This document shows, one piece after another, positions 7,147 through 17,948 of a stretch of DNA of 64,000 bases. Origin of the DNA: Acanthornis magna. Lineage: Eukaryota > Chordata > Aves > Passeriformes > Acanthizidae. Made by a program: the position numbers and the translations under genes. Under the pieces are notes generated by a model that worked only from the letters and a program-made list of their open reading frames with translations, did no database searches and had not been told where the DNA came from. Position 1 is the first letter of the stretch; the number at the start of each line of letters is the position of its first letter. Where the stretch lies: positions 1-64,000 of the forward strand of contig JAWUZG010000005.1 of NCBI GenBank assembly GCA_036785705.1, read 5' to 3'.

Positions 7147-8742
7147 ATGGAGTGCTGGATGTTCCTGGTCCTTGCTTTGAGATTCCTCATTCAGTACCCG
7201 CAGCCCGTGGGCGACGGTTTGGATGAGGAGACACTGCGTCTGCACCTGGAGGTGCGTGCAAAGCGCCTGGAAGAGGAGAGGATTCGGCTGGAACGGACGT
7301 TGGAGCAGCTCAGACAGATGCAGAGTGGCAGGGCCTGGGGAGACCTGCTCTGGTCTCCCTTGCAGCACTGGCAGCTCTGGGCATTTGCTGTGCTCCTGGT
7401 CCTTCTCTTGGCCGTCTGGTTTATGTGGAGGAAAAGGAGCCTGAGAAGAGAGGAGCATGAAGAAGAAAACGATGGTGCAAATGAAGAGGAAGTGAGAAAT
7501 ATGGATGCAAATGAAGAAGAAGAGGTAGGAAATGAAGAGGAAGTCATCAATGAGGCTGCAAATGCAGAGAACAACGAAGTCGCAAATGAAGTCGCAGTAG
7601 AAGACCATGATGCTGATGATAACATTGGAAGGATTGTAATGGAGCGCGTCCAGTGGCCTGCCCGGAACCTGCGGACAGGCTGTGAGTGGACACATATGCT
7701 GGTAGACTATTTCATCTATTACTCTGGATGCGCCGAGTCAAACAGTTTCTACCCAGTGCTGCAGCGAGCCATCCCGGTGGGCAGTGCCTTTGAAGGTTGG
7801 AGTCCCCGTGAGGAGGATGTTGAATATCAATTTCTTGTACCCATGACTCCTCCCCGAGGGCACTCCTTCCACCTGGAGCTGTCCACTGCGAGGCAGAGGC
7901 ACCTTAGGCATTTCTGTGTCCGTGTGGAGCTGGAGTGCACCTGCAGCAGAAAGCGGCGGCGTAAGAACATGCTGTGCTTCCTCCACCACCCCGAGGAGGA
8001 GCTGAGGAGGAATCGAGATCCCAGCCTCCTTCGCACCCTGTGCACTGACTCCTACCTTGATGTGGAGAAAACAGGCCGCTGGTTCTACCAACTGATGAGG
8101 GCAACCTGGCCAGCATTGCCTCGCTCACACAATTGGCATTTAGTGCCGCTGCCCTCCAGACGCTCCTGCCAAATCAAGGTGACCAACGGCAGCGAATCCT
8201 TCCGCATTGAGCTGATGTTTGGGGTGCAGCGAGGCGACTCAGACATCTTCGTTACCAGCCAGTCTGGAGAGCCCTACACCCTAACAACAGCCTGGCTTGA
8301 GTCCTACGCCGTGGCAGAGATGAAGTTCTTCAGGCACATCGCCAGGTATGCTCCCCCTGAGAGTGTGCACCTCAAATGCCTGCAGTTCTTCACACAACTT
8401 CAGCTGGGCCTAGGCTTTTACACCTATATCATAAAGACCATTGTCATGCACCTGCTGAATGTCCTACCCGAGTCACAGTGGTGCAGGAGATATTTCGTCA
8501 AGCGAATTTTGGATATCAGAAGGGAGCTGCGCGTTAGCCTGAAAAGAAAATGCCTCAATCACTTTATTCTGGGCAACCAGAGGCTTCCTCTGGGGATCAA
8601 TTTGCCCCAGGATGTCCAAACGGCTGACACATTCAATCTCTTCCATCACCTGGCGACAGATCCTGTTGCCCACTCCTGTGCCATGAGTGATTACCGCATT
8701 CTGAAAGAGCGGCTCAGAAGAATCCTTGACATTGACAACTGA
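7147..8742 (+). CDS. ITPRIPL1: ITPRIPL1-like protein, unit 2 (intact, 531 aa)
   Basis: Start chosen at the ACCATGG after the acceptor ending at 7143. The predicted protein appears identical to that of unit 1, including Q59, V168, R207, H281 and A503, the positions that vary later in the array. Its promoter is at 6737-6841 and its poly(A) signals lie at bases 185-213 of unit 3 (about 9390-9418). Nothing in this copy suggests loss of function. Confidence 0.9.
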   Translation: MECWMFLVLALRFLIQYPQPVGDGLDEETLRLHLEVRAKRLEEERIRLERTLEQLRQMQSGRAWGDLLWSPLQHWQLWAFAVLLVLLLAVWFMWRKRSLRREEHEEENDGANEEEVRNMDANEEEEVGNEEEVINEAANAENNEVANEVAVEDHDADDNIGRIVMERVQWPARNLRTGCEWTHMLVDYFIYYSGCAESNSFYPVLQRAIPVGSAFEGWSPREEDVEYQFLVPMTPPRGHSFHLELSTARQRHLRHFCVRVELECTCSRKRRRKNMLCFLHHPEEELRRNRDPSLLRTLCTDSYLDVEKTGRWFYQLMRATWPALPRSHNWHLVPLPSRRSCQIKVTNGSESFRIELMFGVQRGDSDIFVTSQSGEPYTLTTAWLESYAVAEMKFFRHIARYAPPESVHLKCLQFFTQLQLGLGFYTYIIKTIVMHLLNVLPESQWCRRYFVKRILDIRRELRVSLKRKCLNHFILGNQRLPLGINLPQDVQTADTFNLFHHLATDPVAHSCAMSDYRILKERLRRILDIDN

Positions 8743-11340
8743 AAGAGGTTCTCCTGCACAGGGCTGTGCTTGTGATGCTGGCAGCTGGCGTCAGAGAACC
8801 AGCTCCTAGTACAAATCTTGTCCTTCAAGGAGAAGAGGATGCGTGCAGAGACTCTGGCAAAGGTCCCACAGCCTCTCCTGCTGCCTCAGCAGCTGGAGGG
8901 CCACAGGAGGGTTTACTCTACCTCCTCGTATCATTCCGTTTTCCAAAACAAGTCACCCAGATTGGCATGAAACCCTACTGGCATATGAACTTTCCCACTC
9001 CTAGGAATGCAAATGAAGAGAGCACATGCCTTCCACGCATGGCCAAAGTCACCAAACCCATCCTGTGCCATGCTACTGTTCCAGCCCTTTGAGAAGGGCC
9101 AAACATTACAGGATGAAGGAAGTGGGAATGTGGGGCAGAAAATGACCAGAAACCAGGGAAAAATAGACTGAGAGGAAAAACTAGCTCTGTTTGCCCACGA
9201 TCAGACAATGGGCTGTGCCTCTCCTTTTCCCCGGAAAGGACACCTTTATGTCAGCATTGTACCAATTGTGTTGGAGCTGACCTGAAATCTTGTATAGATA
9301 AGTATCTAGATGTCTATTTCCTAGATTAATAATATAATGTATACATATTATATATTCTATAGTTCATTAGTTATCATATAAAATATTAAAATAAAACAAA
9401 ACCATATACTAAAATAAATAATATCAAAAGTAAGAAATATGTAATTAGTATATCAAGATAAATAATAATGATAAATATTGGAAGATGTAAATACAATTAA
9501 AGAATAACAATATAGCACGTATTTAGTGTTGTCACTGTCTGTTGTGACACATAGTAACGCTCTTAGTGCATTTATGTCTGGAAAGATTTTAATGAAATAG
9601 ATCTATTTATTGCCCAGATAACACATATATCAGATATTACATCTTTAATCTTATTTTTGTATGCAAGTAAAGCCGTATCTAGTGTCACTCTCTGTTGGGA
9701 CACATAGTAATGCTCTAGAGTTAGTGCATTTATGAGTGGCAAGCCTGAAAATGCTTTGCTCTTGCTTCAAGAAAATGCAACATTGCAGAATGTGGATGGT
9801 GCAAGCCTTTCTTGATGTCAGCCAGACCTATGAGTAAATCTCAGGAGTTGTGAATCTGGCCTGGTGAACAGGCTCGTTGAACTCAAGCAAACTTGCAGTG
9901 CTGAAGTGGTTCTAATCAGAACTTAAGCCCAGCTGCCAGGGGCCGCTGTGATCTCAGAATCACAGAGCGCCTGGTCTTGGAAGGCTCCTTGCAAATGCTC
10001 TTGTTGCAAGCCTGCTGCCATGGGCAGGGACACCTTGCGCTAGGCCAGGTTGCTCCAAGGCGCATGCAGCCTGGCCTGGAACGCTGCCAGCCATGGGGCA
10101 GCCACAGCTTCTGTGGGCAGCGTGGGCCAGGGCCTCAGCAGCCTCAGAGGCCAGAATTCCTTCCACACCTGCGGCCTAAGCCCTAAGTGGCGTCAGCGGG
10201 AAGCCACTGTCCCTGGGGCTGTCCCTGCAGGCCCTTGCAAACAGCCCCTGCGCAGGTCTCTTGGGCTCCCTTCAGGCACTGAAAGGCCACCGCAGGAAGG
10301 TGCCCCCGCAGAAGGCCTTGGAGAGCACTGGGGGCCAGCAGTGCCACCATCGGGGCAGCAAGCAGGGCCTGGCGCGGCCGTCGGGGCGGGAGGGCACAGG
10401 GCACAGGGCGCTGAGGCCCTGCCAGCCGCAGCAGGGAGCTCTGGGCTGCGGCCGGCAGACAGCCACCCACGGGAGATGCGTGCAGCAGCAAGGACGCAGG
10501 GCTTCTGATGTGTTAGAAAGCAGAGAAGAGCTTGAGAATGGCCACGCGAGGATCAGGGTGTCTCCCTGTGCAGAAAAACAACGCGACAGCAGAGGTTTAT
10601 GGGTGGAAAAGACACAGAGGAGTCCTGTACCTTGAATGGAAGAAAGGGGAGAGGCCATGGGGCATTTCCTATGGGATCTCTCACACTGTTGGAGGACACA
10701 GCCTCCTTTTTATCCTCATTTCCCTGGTGCATCACTTTCCTCCTTCCCCCATTGGCTGAGGTACATGGCAGGTGCAGATTTCCCAAATTGCCTTTCTTTT
10801 GCCCCTTCTAAAATGCAGCCTCTTCTTTTTCTCTTTTTTTCTTTTTAATATATCTAACCAAACACTATTCACAATTCTGCTAAGACTTTATTGTTTTTCT
10901 CTAAGTTCAGGAATTTAACATGGCCATGGCTGAGCAACAGTCTGTGCCCAGGGAAATGGCTGAGTCAGCAGCCTCAGAAAGATTTCAAAGTCATGTGGAT
11001 TTGGCATTCGGGGCCCTGGCTGATTGGCGCAGAAGGCAATGGTAGGTTTGAGGTTGGACTGTGTGATCTTCATGGTCTTTTCCAACCTCGTTTGACTGCG
11101 AGATTTCAGTGTAGCTCAGCTAGTGTGGAGTCAAGGCTTGAACTCAATGGTCCTCAAGGGTGTCTTCCAGCATGGATCTCTATGAGATTGCCAACGGAGG
11201 GCAGCTGGTAAGAAAGACAAAAGAAGGAGCAAAGGAAGTTCTTTGAAGAAGGTTCCCTCAAAGGCAGCCTTAAGCAGTACAGCAGGGCCACTGGGAGCGG
11301 CTGAGCTGGGGTGGGGACAAAGAGCGCGGCTGGCCTGGCT

Positions 11341-11445
11341 GTGATGTGCTGTGGCACCTGTGACATCACGGGGGACGTGTGACAATGGGGGCAGCCATAA
11401 AAGGCCCCAGCAGGCAACGCTGCCCCGGCAGAGCCCGGGCAAGTG
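11341..11445 (+). promoter_or_regulatory. Unit 3 core promoter and exon 1
   Basis: TATA-like ATAAAAG at 11397-11403 and donor GTGAGT at 11446 are intact. The single-base loss near 11471 lies inside the intron, so it should not matter for the mature message. Confidence 0.6.
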
Positions 11446-11749
11446 GTGAGTGCACACGTGGTGGGGAGGCTGGCTGGACAAGGGCTGGGGCGGGAGCGCT
11501 GCACCCGGGGGTGGGTTCTCCCCGTGCGTGCAGGGACAGCCCCTCCCGGGGGAACCTTGGGCAGGGCACAGTGCTGCTGCTGCTGCTGCTGCTGGGGCAG
11601 TGGGACAGGCCTTGCTTCCTGCCAGCTCTCTGGGGCCCTTTCCTTCCTGCTCTCGCCTGACCCCTGTCATTCCCACCCCTGCTGCCCCTGCGGCCAGCTG
11701 CCTCCCTGCCAGCCCCACTCAAGGCCTTCTCTCCATGCTCCTGCAGACC

Positions 11750-13345
11750 ATGGAGTGCTGGATGTTCCTGGTCCTTGCTTTGAGATTCCTCATTCAGTAC
11801 CCGCAGCCCGTGGGCGACGGTTTGGATGAGGAGACACTGCGTCTGCACCTGGAGGTGCGTGCAAAGCGCCTGGAAGAGGAGAGGATTCGGCTGGAACGGA
11901 CGTTGGAGCAGCTCAGACAGATGCAGAGTGGCAGGGCCTGGGGAGACCTGCTCTGGTCTCCCTTGCAGCACTGGCAGCTCTGGGCATTTGCTGTGCTCCT
12001 GGTCCTTCTCTTGGCCGTCTGGTTTATGTGGAGGAAAAGGAGCCTGAGAAGAGAGGAGCATGAAGAAGAAAACGATGGTGCAAATGAAGAGGAAGTGAGA
12101 AATATGGATGCAAATGAAGAAGAAGAGGTAGGAAATGAAGAGGAAGTCATCAATGAGGCTGCAAATGCAGAGAACAACGAAGTCGCAAATGAAGTCGCAG
12201 TAGAAGACCATGATGCTGATGATAACATTGGAAGGATTGTAATGGAGCGCGTCCAGTGGCCTGCCCGGAACCTGCGGACAGGCTGTGAGTGGACACATAT
12301 GCTGGTAGACTATTTCATCTATTACTCTGGATGCGCCGAGTCAAACAGTTTCTACCCAGTGCTGCAGCGAGCCATCCCGGTGGGCAGTGCCTTTGAAGGT
12401 TGGAGTCCCCGTGAGGAGGATGTTGAATATCAATTTCTTGTACCCATGACTCCTCCCCGAGGGCACTCCTTCCACCTGGAGCTGTCCACTGCGAGGCAGA
12501 GGCACCTTAGGCATTTCTGTGTCCGTGTGGAGCTGGAGTGCACCTGCAGCAGAAAGCGGCGGCGTAAGAACATGCTGTGCTTCCTCCACCACCCCGAGGA
12601 GGAGCTGAGGAGGAATCGAGATCCCAGCCTCCTTCGCACCCTGTGCACTGACTCCTACCTTGATGTGGAGAAAACAGGCCGCTGGTTCTACCAACTGATG
12701 AGGGCAACCTGGCCAGCATTGCCTCGCTCACACAATTGGCATTTAGTGCCGCTGCCCTCCAGACGCTCCTGCCAAATCAAGGTGACCAACGGCAGCGAAT
12801 CCTTCCGCATTGAGCTGATGTTTGGGGTGCAGCGAGGCGACTCAGACATCTTCGTTACCAGCCAGTCTGGAGAGCCCTACACCCTAACAACAGCCTGGCT
12901 TGAGTCCTACGCCGTGGCAGAGATGAAGTTCTTCAGGCACATCGCCAGGTATGCTCCCCCTGAGAGTGTGCACCTCAAATGCCTGCAGTTCTTCACACAA
13001 CTTCAGCTGGGCCTAGGCTTTTACACCTATATCATAAAGACCATTGTCATGCACCTGCTGAATGTCCTACCCGAGTCACAGTGGTGCAGGAGATATTTCG
13101 TCAAGCGAATTTTGGATATCAGAAGGGAGCTGCGCGTTAGCCTGAAAAGAAAATGCCTCAATCACTTTATTCTGGGCAACCAGAGGCTTCCTCTGGGGAT
13201 CAATTTGCCCCAGGATGTCCAAACGGCTGACACATTCAATCTCTTCCATCACCTGGCGACAGATCCTGTTGCCCACTCCTGTGCCATGAGTGATTACCGC
13301 ATTCTGAAAGAGCGGCTCAGAAGAATCCTTGACATTGACAACTGA
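11750..13345 (+). CDS. ITPRIPL1: ITPRIPL1-like protein, unit 3 (intact, 531 aa)
   Basis: The one-base deletion in the intron shifts the frame upstream of the start, which confirms that reading through the intron is not how this protein is made: the 531-codon exon stays intact while the upstream in-frame extension changes completely. The protein appears identical to units 1 and 2. The intron carries the CTGCCAGCC variant near the acceptor. Confidence 0.9.
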   Translation: MECWMFLVLALRFLIQYPQPVGDGLDEETLRLHLEVRAKRLEEERIRLERTLEQLRQMQSGRAWGDLLWSPLQHWQLWAFAVLLVLLLAVWFMWRKRSLRREEHEEENDGANEEEVRNMDANEEEEVGNEEEVINEAANAENNEVANEVAVEDHDADDNIGRIVMERVQWPARNLRTGCEWTHMLVDYFIYYSGCAESNSFYPVLQRAIPVGSAFEGWSPREEDVEYQFLVPMTPPRGHSFHLELSTARQRHLRHFCVRVELECTCSRKRRRKNMLCFLHHPEEELRRNRDPSLLRTLCTDSYLDVEKTGRWFYQLMRATWPALPRSHNWHLVPLPSRRSCQIKVTNGSESFRIELMFGVQRGDSDIFVTSQSGEPYTLTTAWLESYAVAEMKFFRHIARYAPPESVHLKCLQFFTQLQLGLGFYTYIIKTIVMHLLNVLPESQWCRRYFVKRILDIRRELRVSLKRKCLNHFILGNQRLPLGINLPQDVQTADTFNLFHHLATDPVAHSCAMSDYRILKERLRRILDIDN

Positions 13346-15942
13346 AAGAGGTTCTCCTGCACAGGGCTGTGCTTGTGATGCTGGCAGCTGGCGTCAGAGA
13401 ACCAGCTCCTAGTACAAATCTTGTCCTTCAAGGAGAAGAGGATGCGTGCAGAGACTCTGGCAAAGGTCCCACAGCCTCTCCTGCTGCCTCAGCAGCTGGA
13501 GGGCCACAGGAGGGTTTACTCTACCTCCTCGTATCATTCCGTTTTCCAAAACAAGTCACCCAGATTGGCATGAAACCCTACTGGCATATGAACTTTCCCA
13601 CTCCTAGGAATGCAAATGAAGAGAGCACATGCCTTCCACGCATGGCCAAAGTCACCAAACCCATCCTGTGCCATGCTACTGTTCCAGCCCTTTGAGAAGG
13701 GCCAAACATTACAGGATGAAGGAAGTGGGAATGTGGGGCAGAAAATGACCAGAAACCAGGGAAAAATAGACTGAGAGGAAAAACTAGCTCTGTTTGCCCA
13801 CGATCAGACAATGGGCTGTGCCTCTCCTTTTCCCCGGAAAGGACACCTTTATGTCAGCATTGTACCAATTGTGTTGGAGCTGACCTGAAATCTTGTATAG
13901 ATAAGTATCTAGATGTCTATTTCCTAGATTAATAATATAATGTATACATATTATATATTCTATAGTTCATTAGTTATCATATAAAATATTAAAATAAAAC
14001 AAAACCATATACTAAAATAAATAATATCAAAAGTAAGAAATATGTAATTAGTATATCAAGATAAATAATAATGATAAATATTGGAAGATGTAAATACAAT
14101 TAAAGAATAACAATATAGCACGTATTTAGTGTTGTCACTGTCTGTTGGGACACATAGTAACGCTCTTAGTGCATTTATGTCTGGAAAGATTTCAATGAAA
14201 TAGATCTATTTATTGCCCAGATAACACATATATCAGATATTACATCTTTAATCTTATTTTTGTATGCAAGTAAAGCCGTATCTAGTGTCACTCTCTGTTG
14301 GGACACATAGTAATGCTCTAGAGTTAGTGCATTTATGAGTGGCAAGCCTGAAAATGCTTTGCTCTTGCTTCAATAAAATGCAACATTGCAGAATGTGGAT
14401 GGTGCAAGCCTTTCTTGATGTCAGCCAGACCTATGAGTAAATCTCAGGAGTTGTGAATCTGGCCTGGTGAACAGGCTCGTTGAACTCAAGCAAACTTGCA
14501 GTGCTGAAGTGGTTCTAATCAGAACTTAAGCCCAGCTGCCAGGGGCCGCTGTGATCTCAGAATCACAGAGCGCCTGGTCTTGGAAGGCTCCTTGCAAATG
14601 CTCTTGTTGCAAGCCTGCTGCCATGGGCAGGGACACCTTGCGCTAGGCCAGGTTGCTCCAAGGCGCATGCAGCCTGGCCTGGAACGCTGCCAGCCATGGG
14701 GCAGCCACAGCTTCTGTGGGCAGCGTGGGCCAGGGCCTCAGCAGCCTCAGAGGCCAGAATTCCTTCCACACCTGCGGCCTAAGCCCTAAGTGGCGTCAGC
14801 GGGAAGCCACTGTCCCTGGGGCTGTCCCTGCAGGCCCTTGCAAACAGCCCCTGCGCAGGTCTCTTGGGCTCCCTTCAGGCACTGAAAGGCCACCGCAGGA
14901 AGGTGCCCCCGCAGAAGGCCTTGGAGAGCACTGGGGGCCAGCAGTGCCACCATCGGGGCAGCAAGCAGGGCCTGGCGCGGCCGTCGGGGCGGGAGGGCAC
15001 AGGGCACAGGGCGCTGAGGCCCTGCCAGCCGCAGCAGGGAGCTCTGGGCTGCGGCCGGCAGACAGCCACCCACGGGAGATGCGTGCAGCAGCAAGGACGC
15101 AGGGCTTCTGATGTGTTAGAAAGCAGAGAAGAGCTTGAGAATGGCCACGCGAGGATCAGGGTGTCTCCCTGTGCAGAAAAACAATGCGACAGCAGAGGTT
15201 TATGTGTGGAAAAGACACAGAGGAGTCCTGTACCTTGAATGGAAGAAAGGGGAGAGGCCATGGGGCATTTCCTATGGGATCTCTCACACTGTTGGAGGAC
15301 ACAGCCTCCTTTTTATCCTCATTTCCCTGGTGCATCACTTTCCTCCTTCCCCCATTGGCTGAGGTACATGGCAGGTGCAGATTTCCCAAATTGCCTTTCT
15401 TTTGCCCCTTCTAAAATGCAGCCTCTTCTTTTTCTCTTTTTTTCTTTTTAATATATCTAACCAAACACTATTCACAATTCTGCTAAGACTTTATTGTTTT
15501 TCTCTAAGTTCAGGAATTTAACATGGCCATGGCTGAGCAACAGTCTGTGCCCAGGGAAATGGCTGAGTCAGCAGCCTCAGAAAGATTTCAAAGTCATGTG
15601 GATTTGGCATTCGGGGCCCTGGCTGATTGGCGCAGAAGGCAATGGTAGGTTTGAGGTTGGACTGTGTGATCTTCATGGTCTTTTCCAACCTCGTTGACTG
15701 CGAGATTTCAGTGTAGCTCAGCTAGTGTGGAGTCAAGGCTTGAACTCAATGGTCCTCAAGGGTGTCTTCCAGCATGGATCTCTATGAGATTGCCAACGGA
15801 GGGCAGCTGGTAAGAAAGACAAAAGAAGGAGCAAAGGAAGTTCTTTGAAGAAGGTTCCCTCAAAGGCAGCCTTAAGCAGTACAGCAGGGCCACTGGGAGC
15901 GGCTGAGCTGGGGTGGGGACAAAGAGCACGGCTGGCCTGGCT

Positions 15943-16047
15943 GTGATGTGCTGTGGCACCTGTGACATCACGGGGGACGTGTGACAATGGGGGCAGCCAT
16001 AAAAGGCCCCAGCAGGCAACGCTGCCCCGGCAGAGCCCGGGCAAGTG
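15943..16047 (+). promoter_or_regulatory. Unit 4 core promoter and exon 1
   Basis: CRE-like site, ATAAAAG (15999-16005) and donor at 16048 unchanged. A G-to-A change lies just upstream (GAGCACGG, about 15926). Confidence 0.6.
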
Positions 16048-16352
16048 GTGAGTGCACACGTGGTGGGGAGGCTGGGCTGGACAAGGGCTGGGGCGGGAGC
16101 GCTGCACCCGGGGGTGGGTTCTCCCCGTGCGTGCAGGGACAGCCCCTCCCGGGGGAACCTTGGGCAGGGCACAGTGCTGCTGCTGCTGCTGCTGCTGGGG
16201 CAGTGGGACAGGCCTTGCTTCCTGCCAGCTCTCTGGGGCCCTTTCCTTCCTGCTCTCGCCTGACCCCTGTCATTCCCACCCCTGCTGCCCCTGCGGCCAG
16301 CTGCCTCCCTGCCTGCCCCACTCAAGGCCTTCTCTCCATGCTCCTGCAGACC

Positions 16353-17948
16353 ATGGAGTGCTGGATGTTCCTGGTCCTTGCTTTGAGATTCCTCATTCAG
16401 TACCCGCAGCCCGTGGGCGACGGTTTGGATGAGGAGACACTGCGTCTGCACCTGGAGGTGCGTGCAAAGCGCCTGGAAGAGGAGAGGATTCGGCTGGAAC
16501 GGACGTTGGAGCAGCTCAGACAGATGCAGAGTGGCAGGGCCTGGGGAGACCTGCTCTGGTCTCCCTTGCAGCACTGGCAGCTCTGGGCATTTGCTGTGCT
16601 CCTGGTCCTTCTCTTGGCCGTCTGGTTTATGTGGAGGAAAAGGAGCCTGAGAAGAGAGGAGCATGAAGAAGAAAACGATGGTGCAAATGAAGAGGAAGTG
16701 AGAAATATGGATGCAAATGAAGAAGAAGAGGTAGGAAATGAAGAGGAAGTCATCAATGAGGCTGCAAATGCAGAGAACAACGAAGTCGCAAATGAAGTCG
16801 CAGTAGAAGACCATGATGCTGATGATAACATTGGAAGGATTGTAATGGAGCGCGTCCAGTGGCCTGCCCGGAACCTGCGGACAGGCTGTGAGTGGACACA
16901 TATGCTGGTAGACTATTTCATCTATTACTCTGGATGCGCCGAGTCAAACAGTTTCTACCCAGTGCTGCAGCGAGCCATCCCGGTGGGCAGTGCCTTTGAA
17001 GGTTGGAGTCCCCGTGAGGAGGATGTTGAATATCAATTTCTTGTACCCATGACTCCTCCCCGAGGGCACTCCTTCCACCTGGAGCTGTCCACTGCGAGGC
17101 AGAGGCACCTTAGGCATTTCTGTGTCCGTGTGGAGCTGGAGTGCACCTGCAGCAGAAAGCGGCGGCGTAAGAACATGCTGTGCTTCCTCCACCACCCCGA
17201 GGAGGAGCTGAGGAGGAATCGAGATCCCAGCCTCCTTCGCACCCTGTGCACTGACTCCTACCTTGATGTGGAGAAAACAGGCCGCTGGTTCTACCAACTG
17301 ATGAGGGCAACCTGGCCAGCATTGCCTCGCTCACACAATTGGCATTTAGTGCCGCTGCCCTCCAGACGCTCCTGCCAAATCAAGGTGACCAACGGCAGCG
17401 AATCCTTCCGCATTGAGCTGATGTTTGGGGTGCAGCGAGGCGACTCAGACATCTTCGTTACCAGCCAGTCTGGAGAGCCCTACACCCTAACAACAGCCTG
17501 GCTTGAGTCCTACGCCGTGGCAGAGATGAAGTTCTTCAGGCACATCGCCAGGTATGCTCCCCCTGAGAGTGTGCACCTCAAATGCCTGCAGTTCTTCACA
17601 CAACTTCAGCTGGGCCTAGGCTTTTACACCTATATCATAAAGACCATTGTCATGCACCTGCTGAATGTCCTACCCGAGTCACAGTGGTGCAGGAGATATT
17701 TCGTCAAGCGAATTTTGGATATCAGAAGGGAGCTGCGCGTTAGCCTGAAAAGAAAATGCCTCAATCACTTTATTCTGGGCAACCAGAGGCTTCCTCTGGG
17801 GATCAATTTGCCCCAGGATGTCCAAACGGCTGACACATTCAATCTCTTCCATCACCTGGCGACAGATCCTGTTGCCCACTCCTGTGCCATGAGTGATTAC
17901 CGCATTCTGAAAGAGCGGCTCAGAAGAATCCTTGACATTGACAACTGA
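16353..17948 (+). CDS. ITPRIPL1: ITPRIPL1-like protein, unit 4 (intact, 531 aa)
   Basis: Same predicted protein as units 1-3 by eye, with Q59, V168 and H281. The intron (16048-16349) is of the CTGCCTGCC type, like units 1, 2 and 6 and unlike its neighbours 3 and 5. The stop at 17946-17948 is followed by the standard 3' flank. Confidence 0.9.
   Translation: MECWMFLVLALRFLIQYPQPVGDGLDEETLRLHLEVRAKRLEEERIRLERTLEQLRQMQSGRAWGDLLWSPLQHWQLWAFAVLLVLLLAVWFMWRKRSLRREEHEEENDGANEEEVRNMDANEEEEVGNEEEVINEAANAENNEVANEVAVEDHDADDNIGRIVMERVQWPARNLRTGCEWTHMLVDYFIYYSGCAESNSFYPVLQRAIPVGSAFEGWSPREEDVEYQFLVPMTPPRGHSFHLELSTARQRHLRHFCVRVELECTCSRKRRRKNMLCFLHHPEEELRRNRDPSLLRTLCTDSYLDVEKTGRWFYQLMRATWPALPRSHNWHLVPLPSRRSCQIKVTNGSESFRIELMFGVQRGDSDIFVTSQSGEPYTLTTAWLESYAVAEMKFFRHIARYAPPESVHLKCLQFFTQLQLGLGFYTYIIKTIVMHLLNVLPESQWCRRYFVKRILDIRRELRVSLKRKCLNHFILGNQRLPLGINLPQDVQTADTFNLFHHLATDPVAHSCAMSDYRILKERLRRILDIDN

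Larger units (their letters stand above)
4603..9205 (+). repeat. Array unit 2 (4603 bp)
   Basis: Head variants are GTTGTGAC and GATTTTAATG; the AATAAA at offset 565 reads AAGAAA. Sub-elements: minus-strand CR1 5353-5582, 41-codon frame 6317-6442, plus-strand CR1 ends 6443-6585, intron 6842-7143 with seven CTG. Otherwise nearly identical to unit 1. Confidence 0.97.
9206..13808 (+). repeat. Array unit 3 (4603 bp)
   Basis: Carries two compensating indels: an extra T at 11091-11093 and a missing G in the intron near 11471. It shares with unit 5 the rare variants AACGCGAC (about 10581) and TTATGGGTGG (about 10598), and the intron variant CTGCCAGCC. Sub-elements: CR1 minus 9956-10185, CR1 plus 11046-11189, intron 11446-11746 (301 bp). 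Confidence 0.97.
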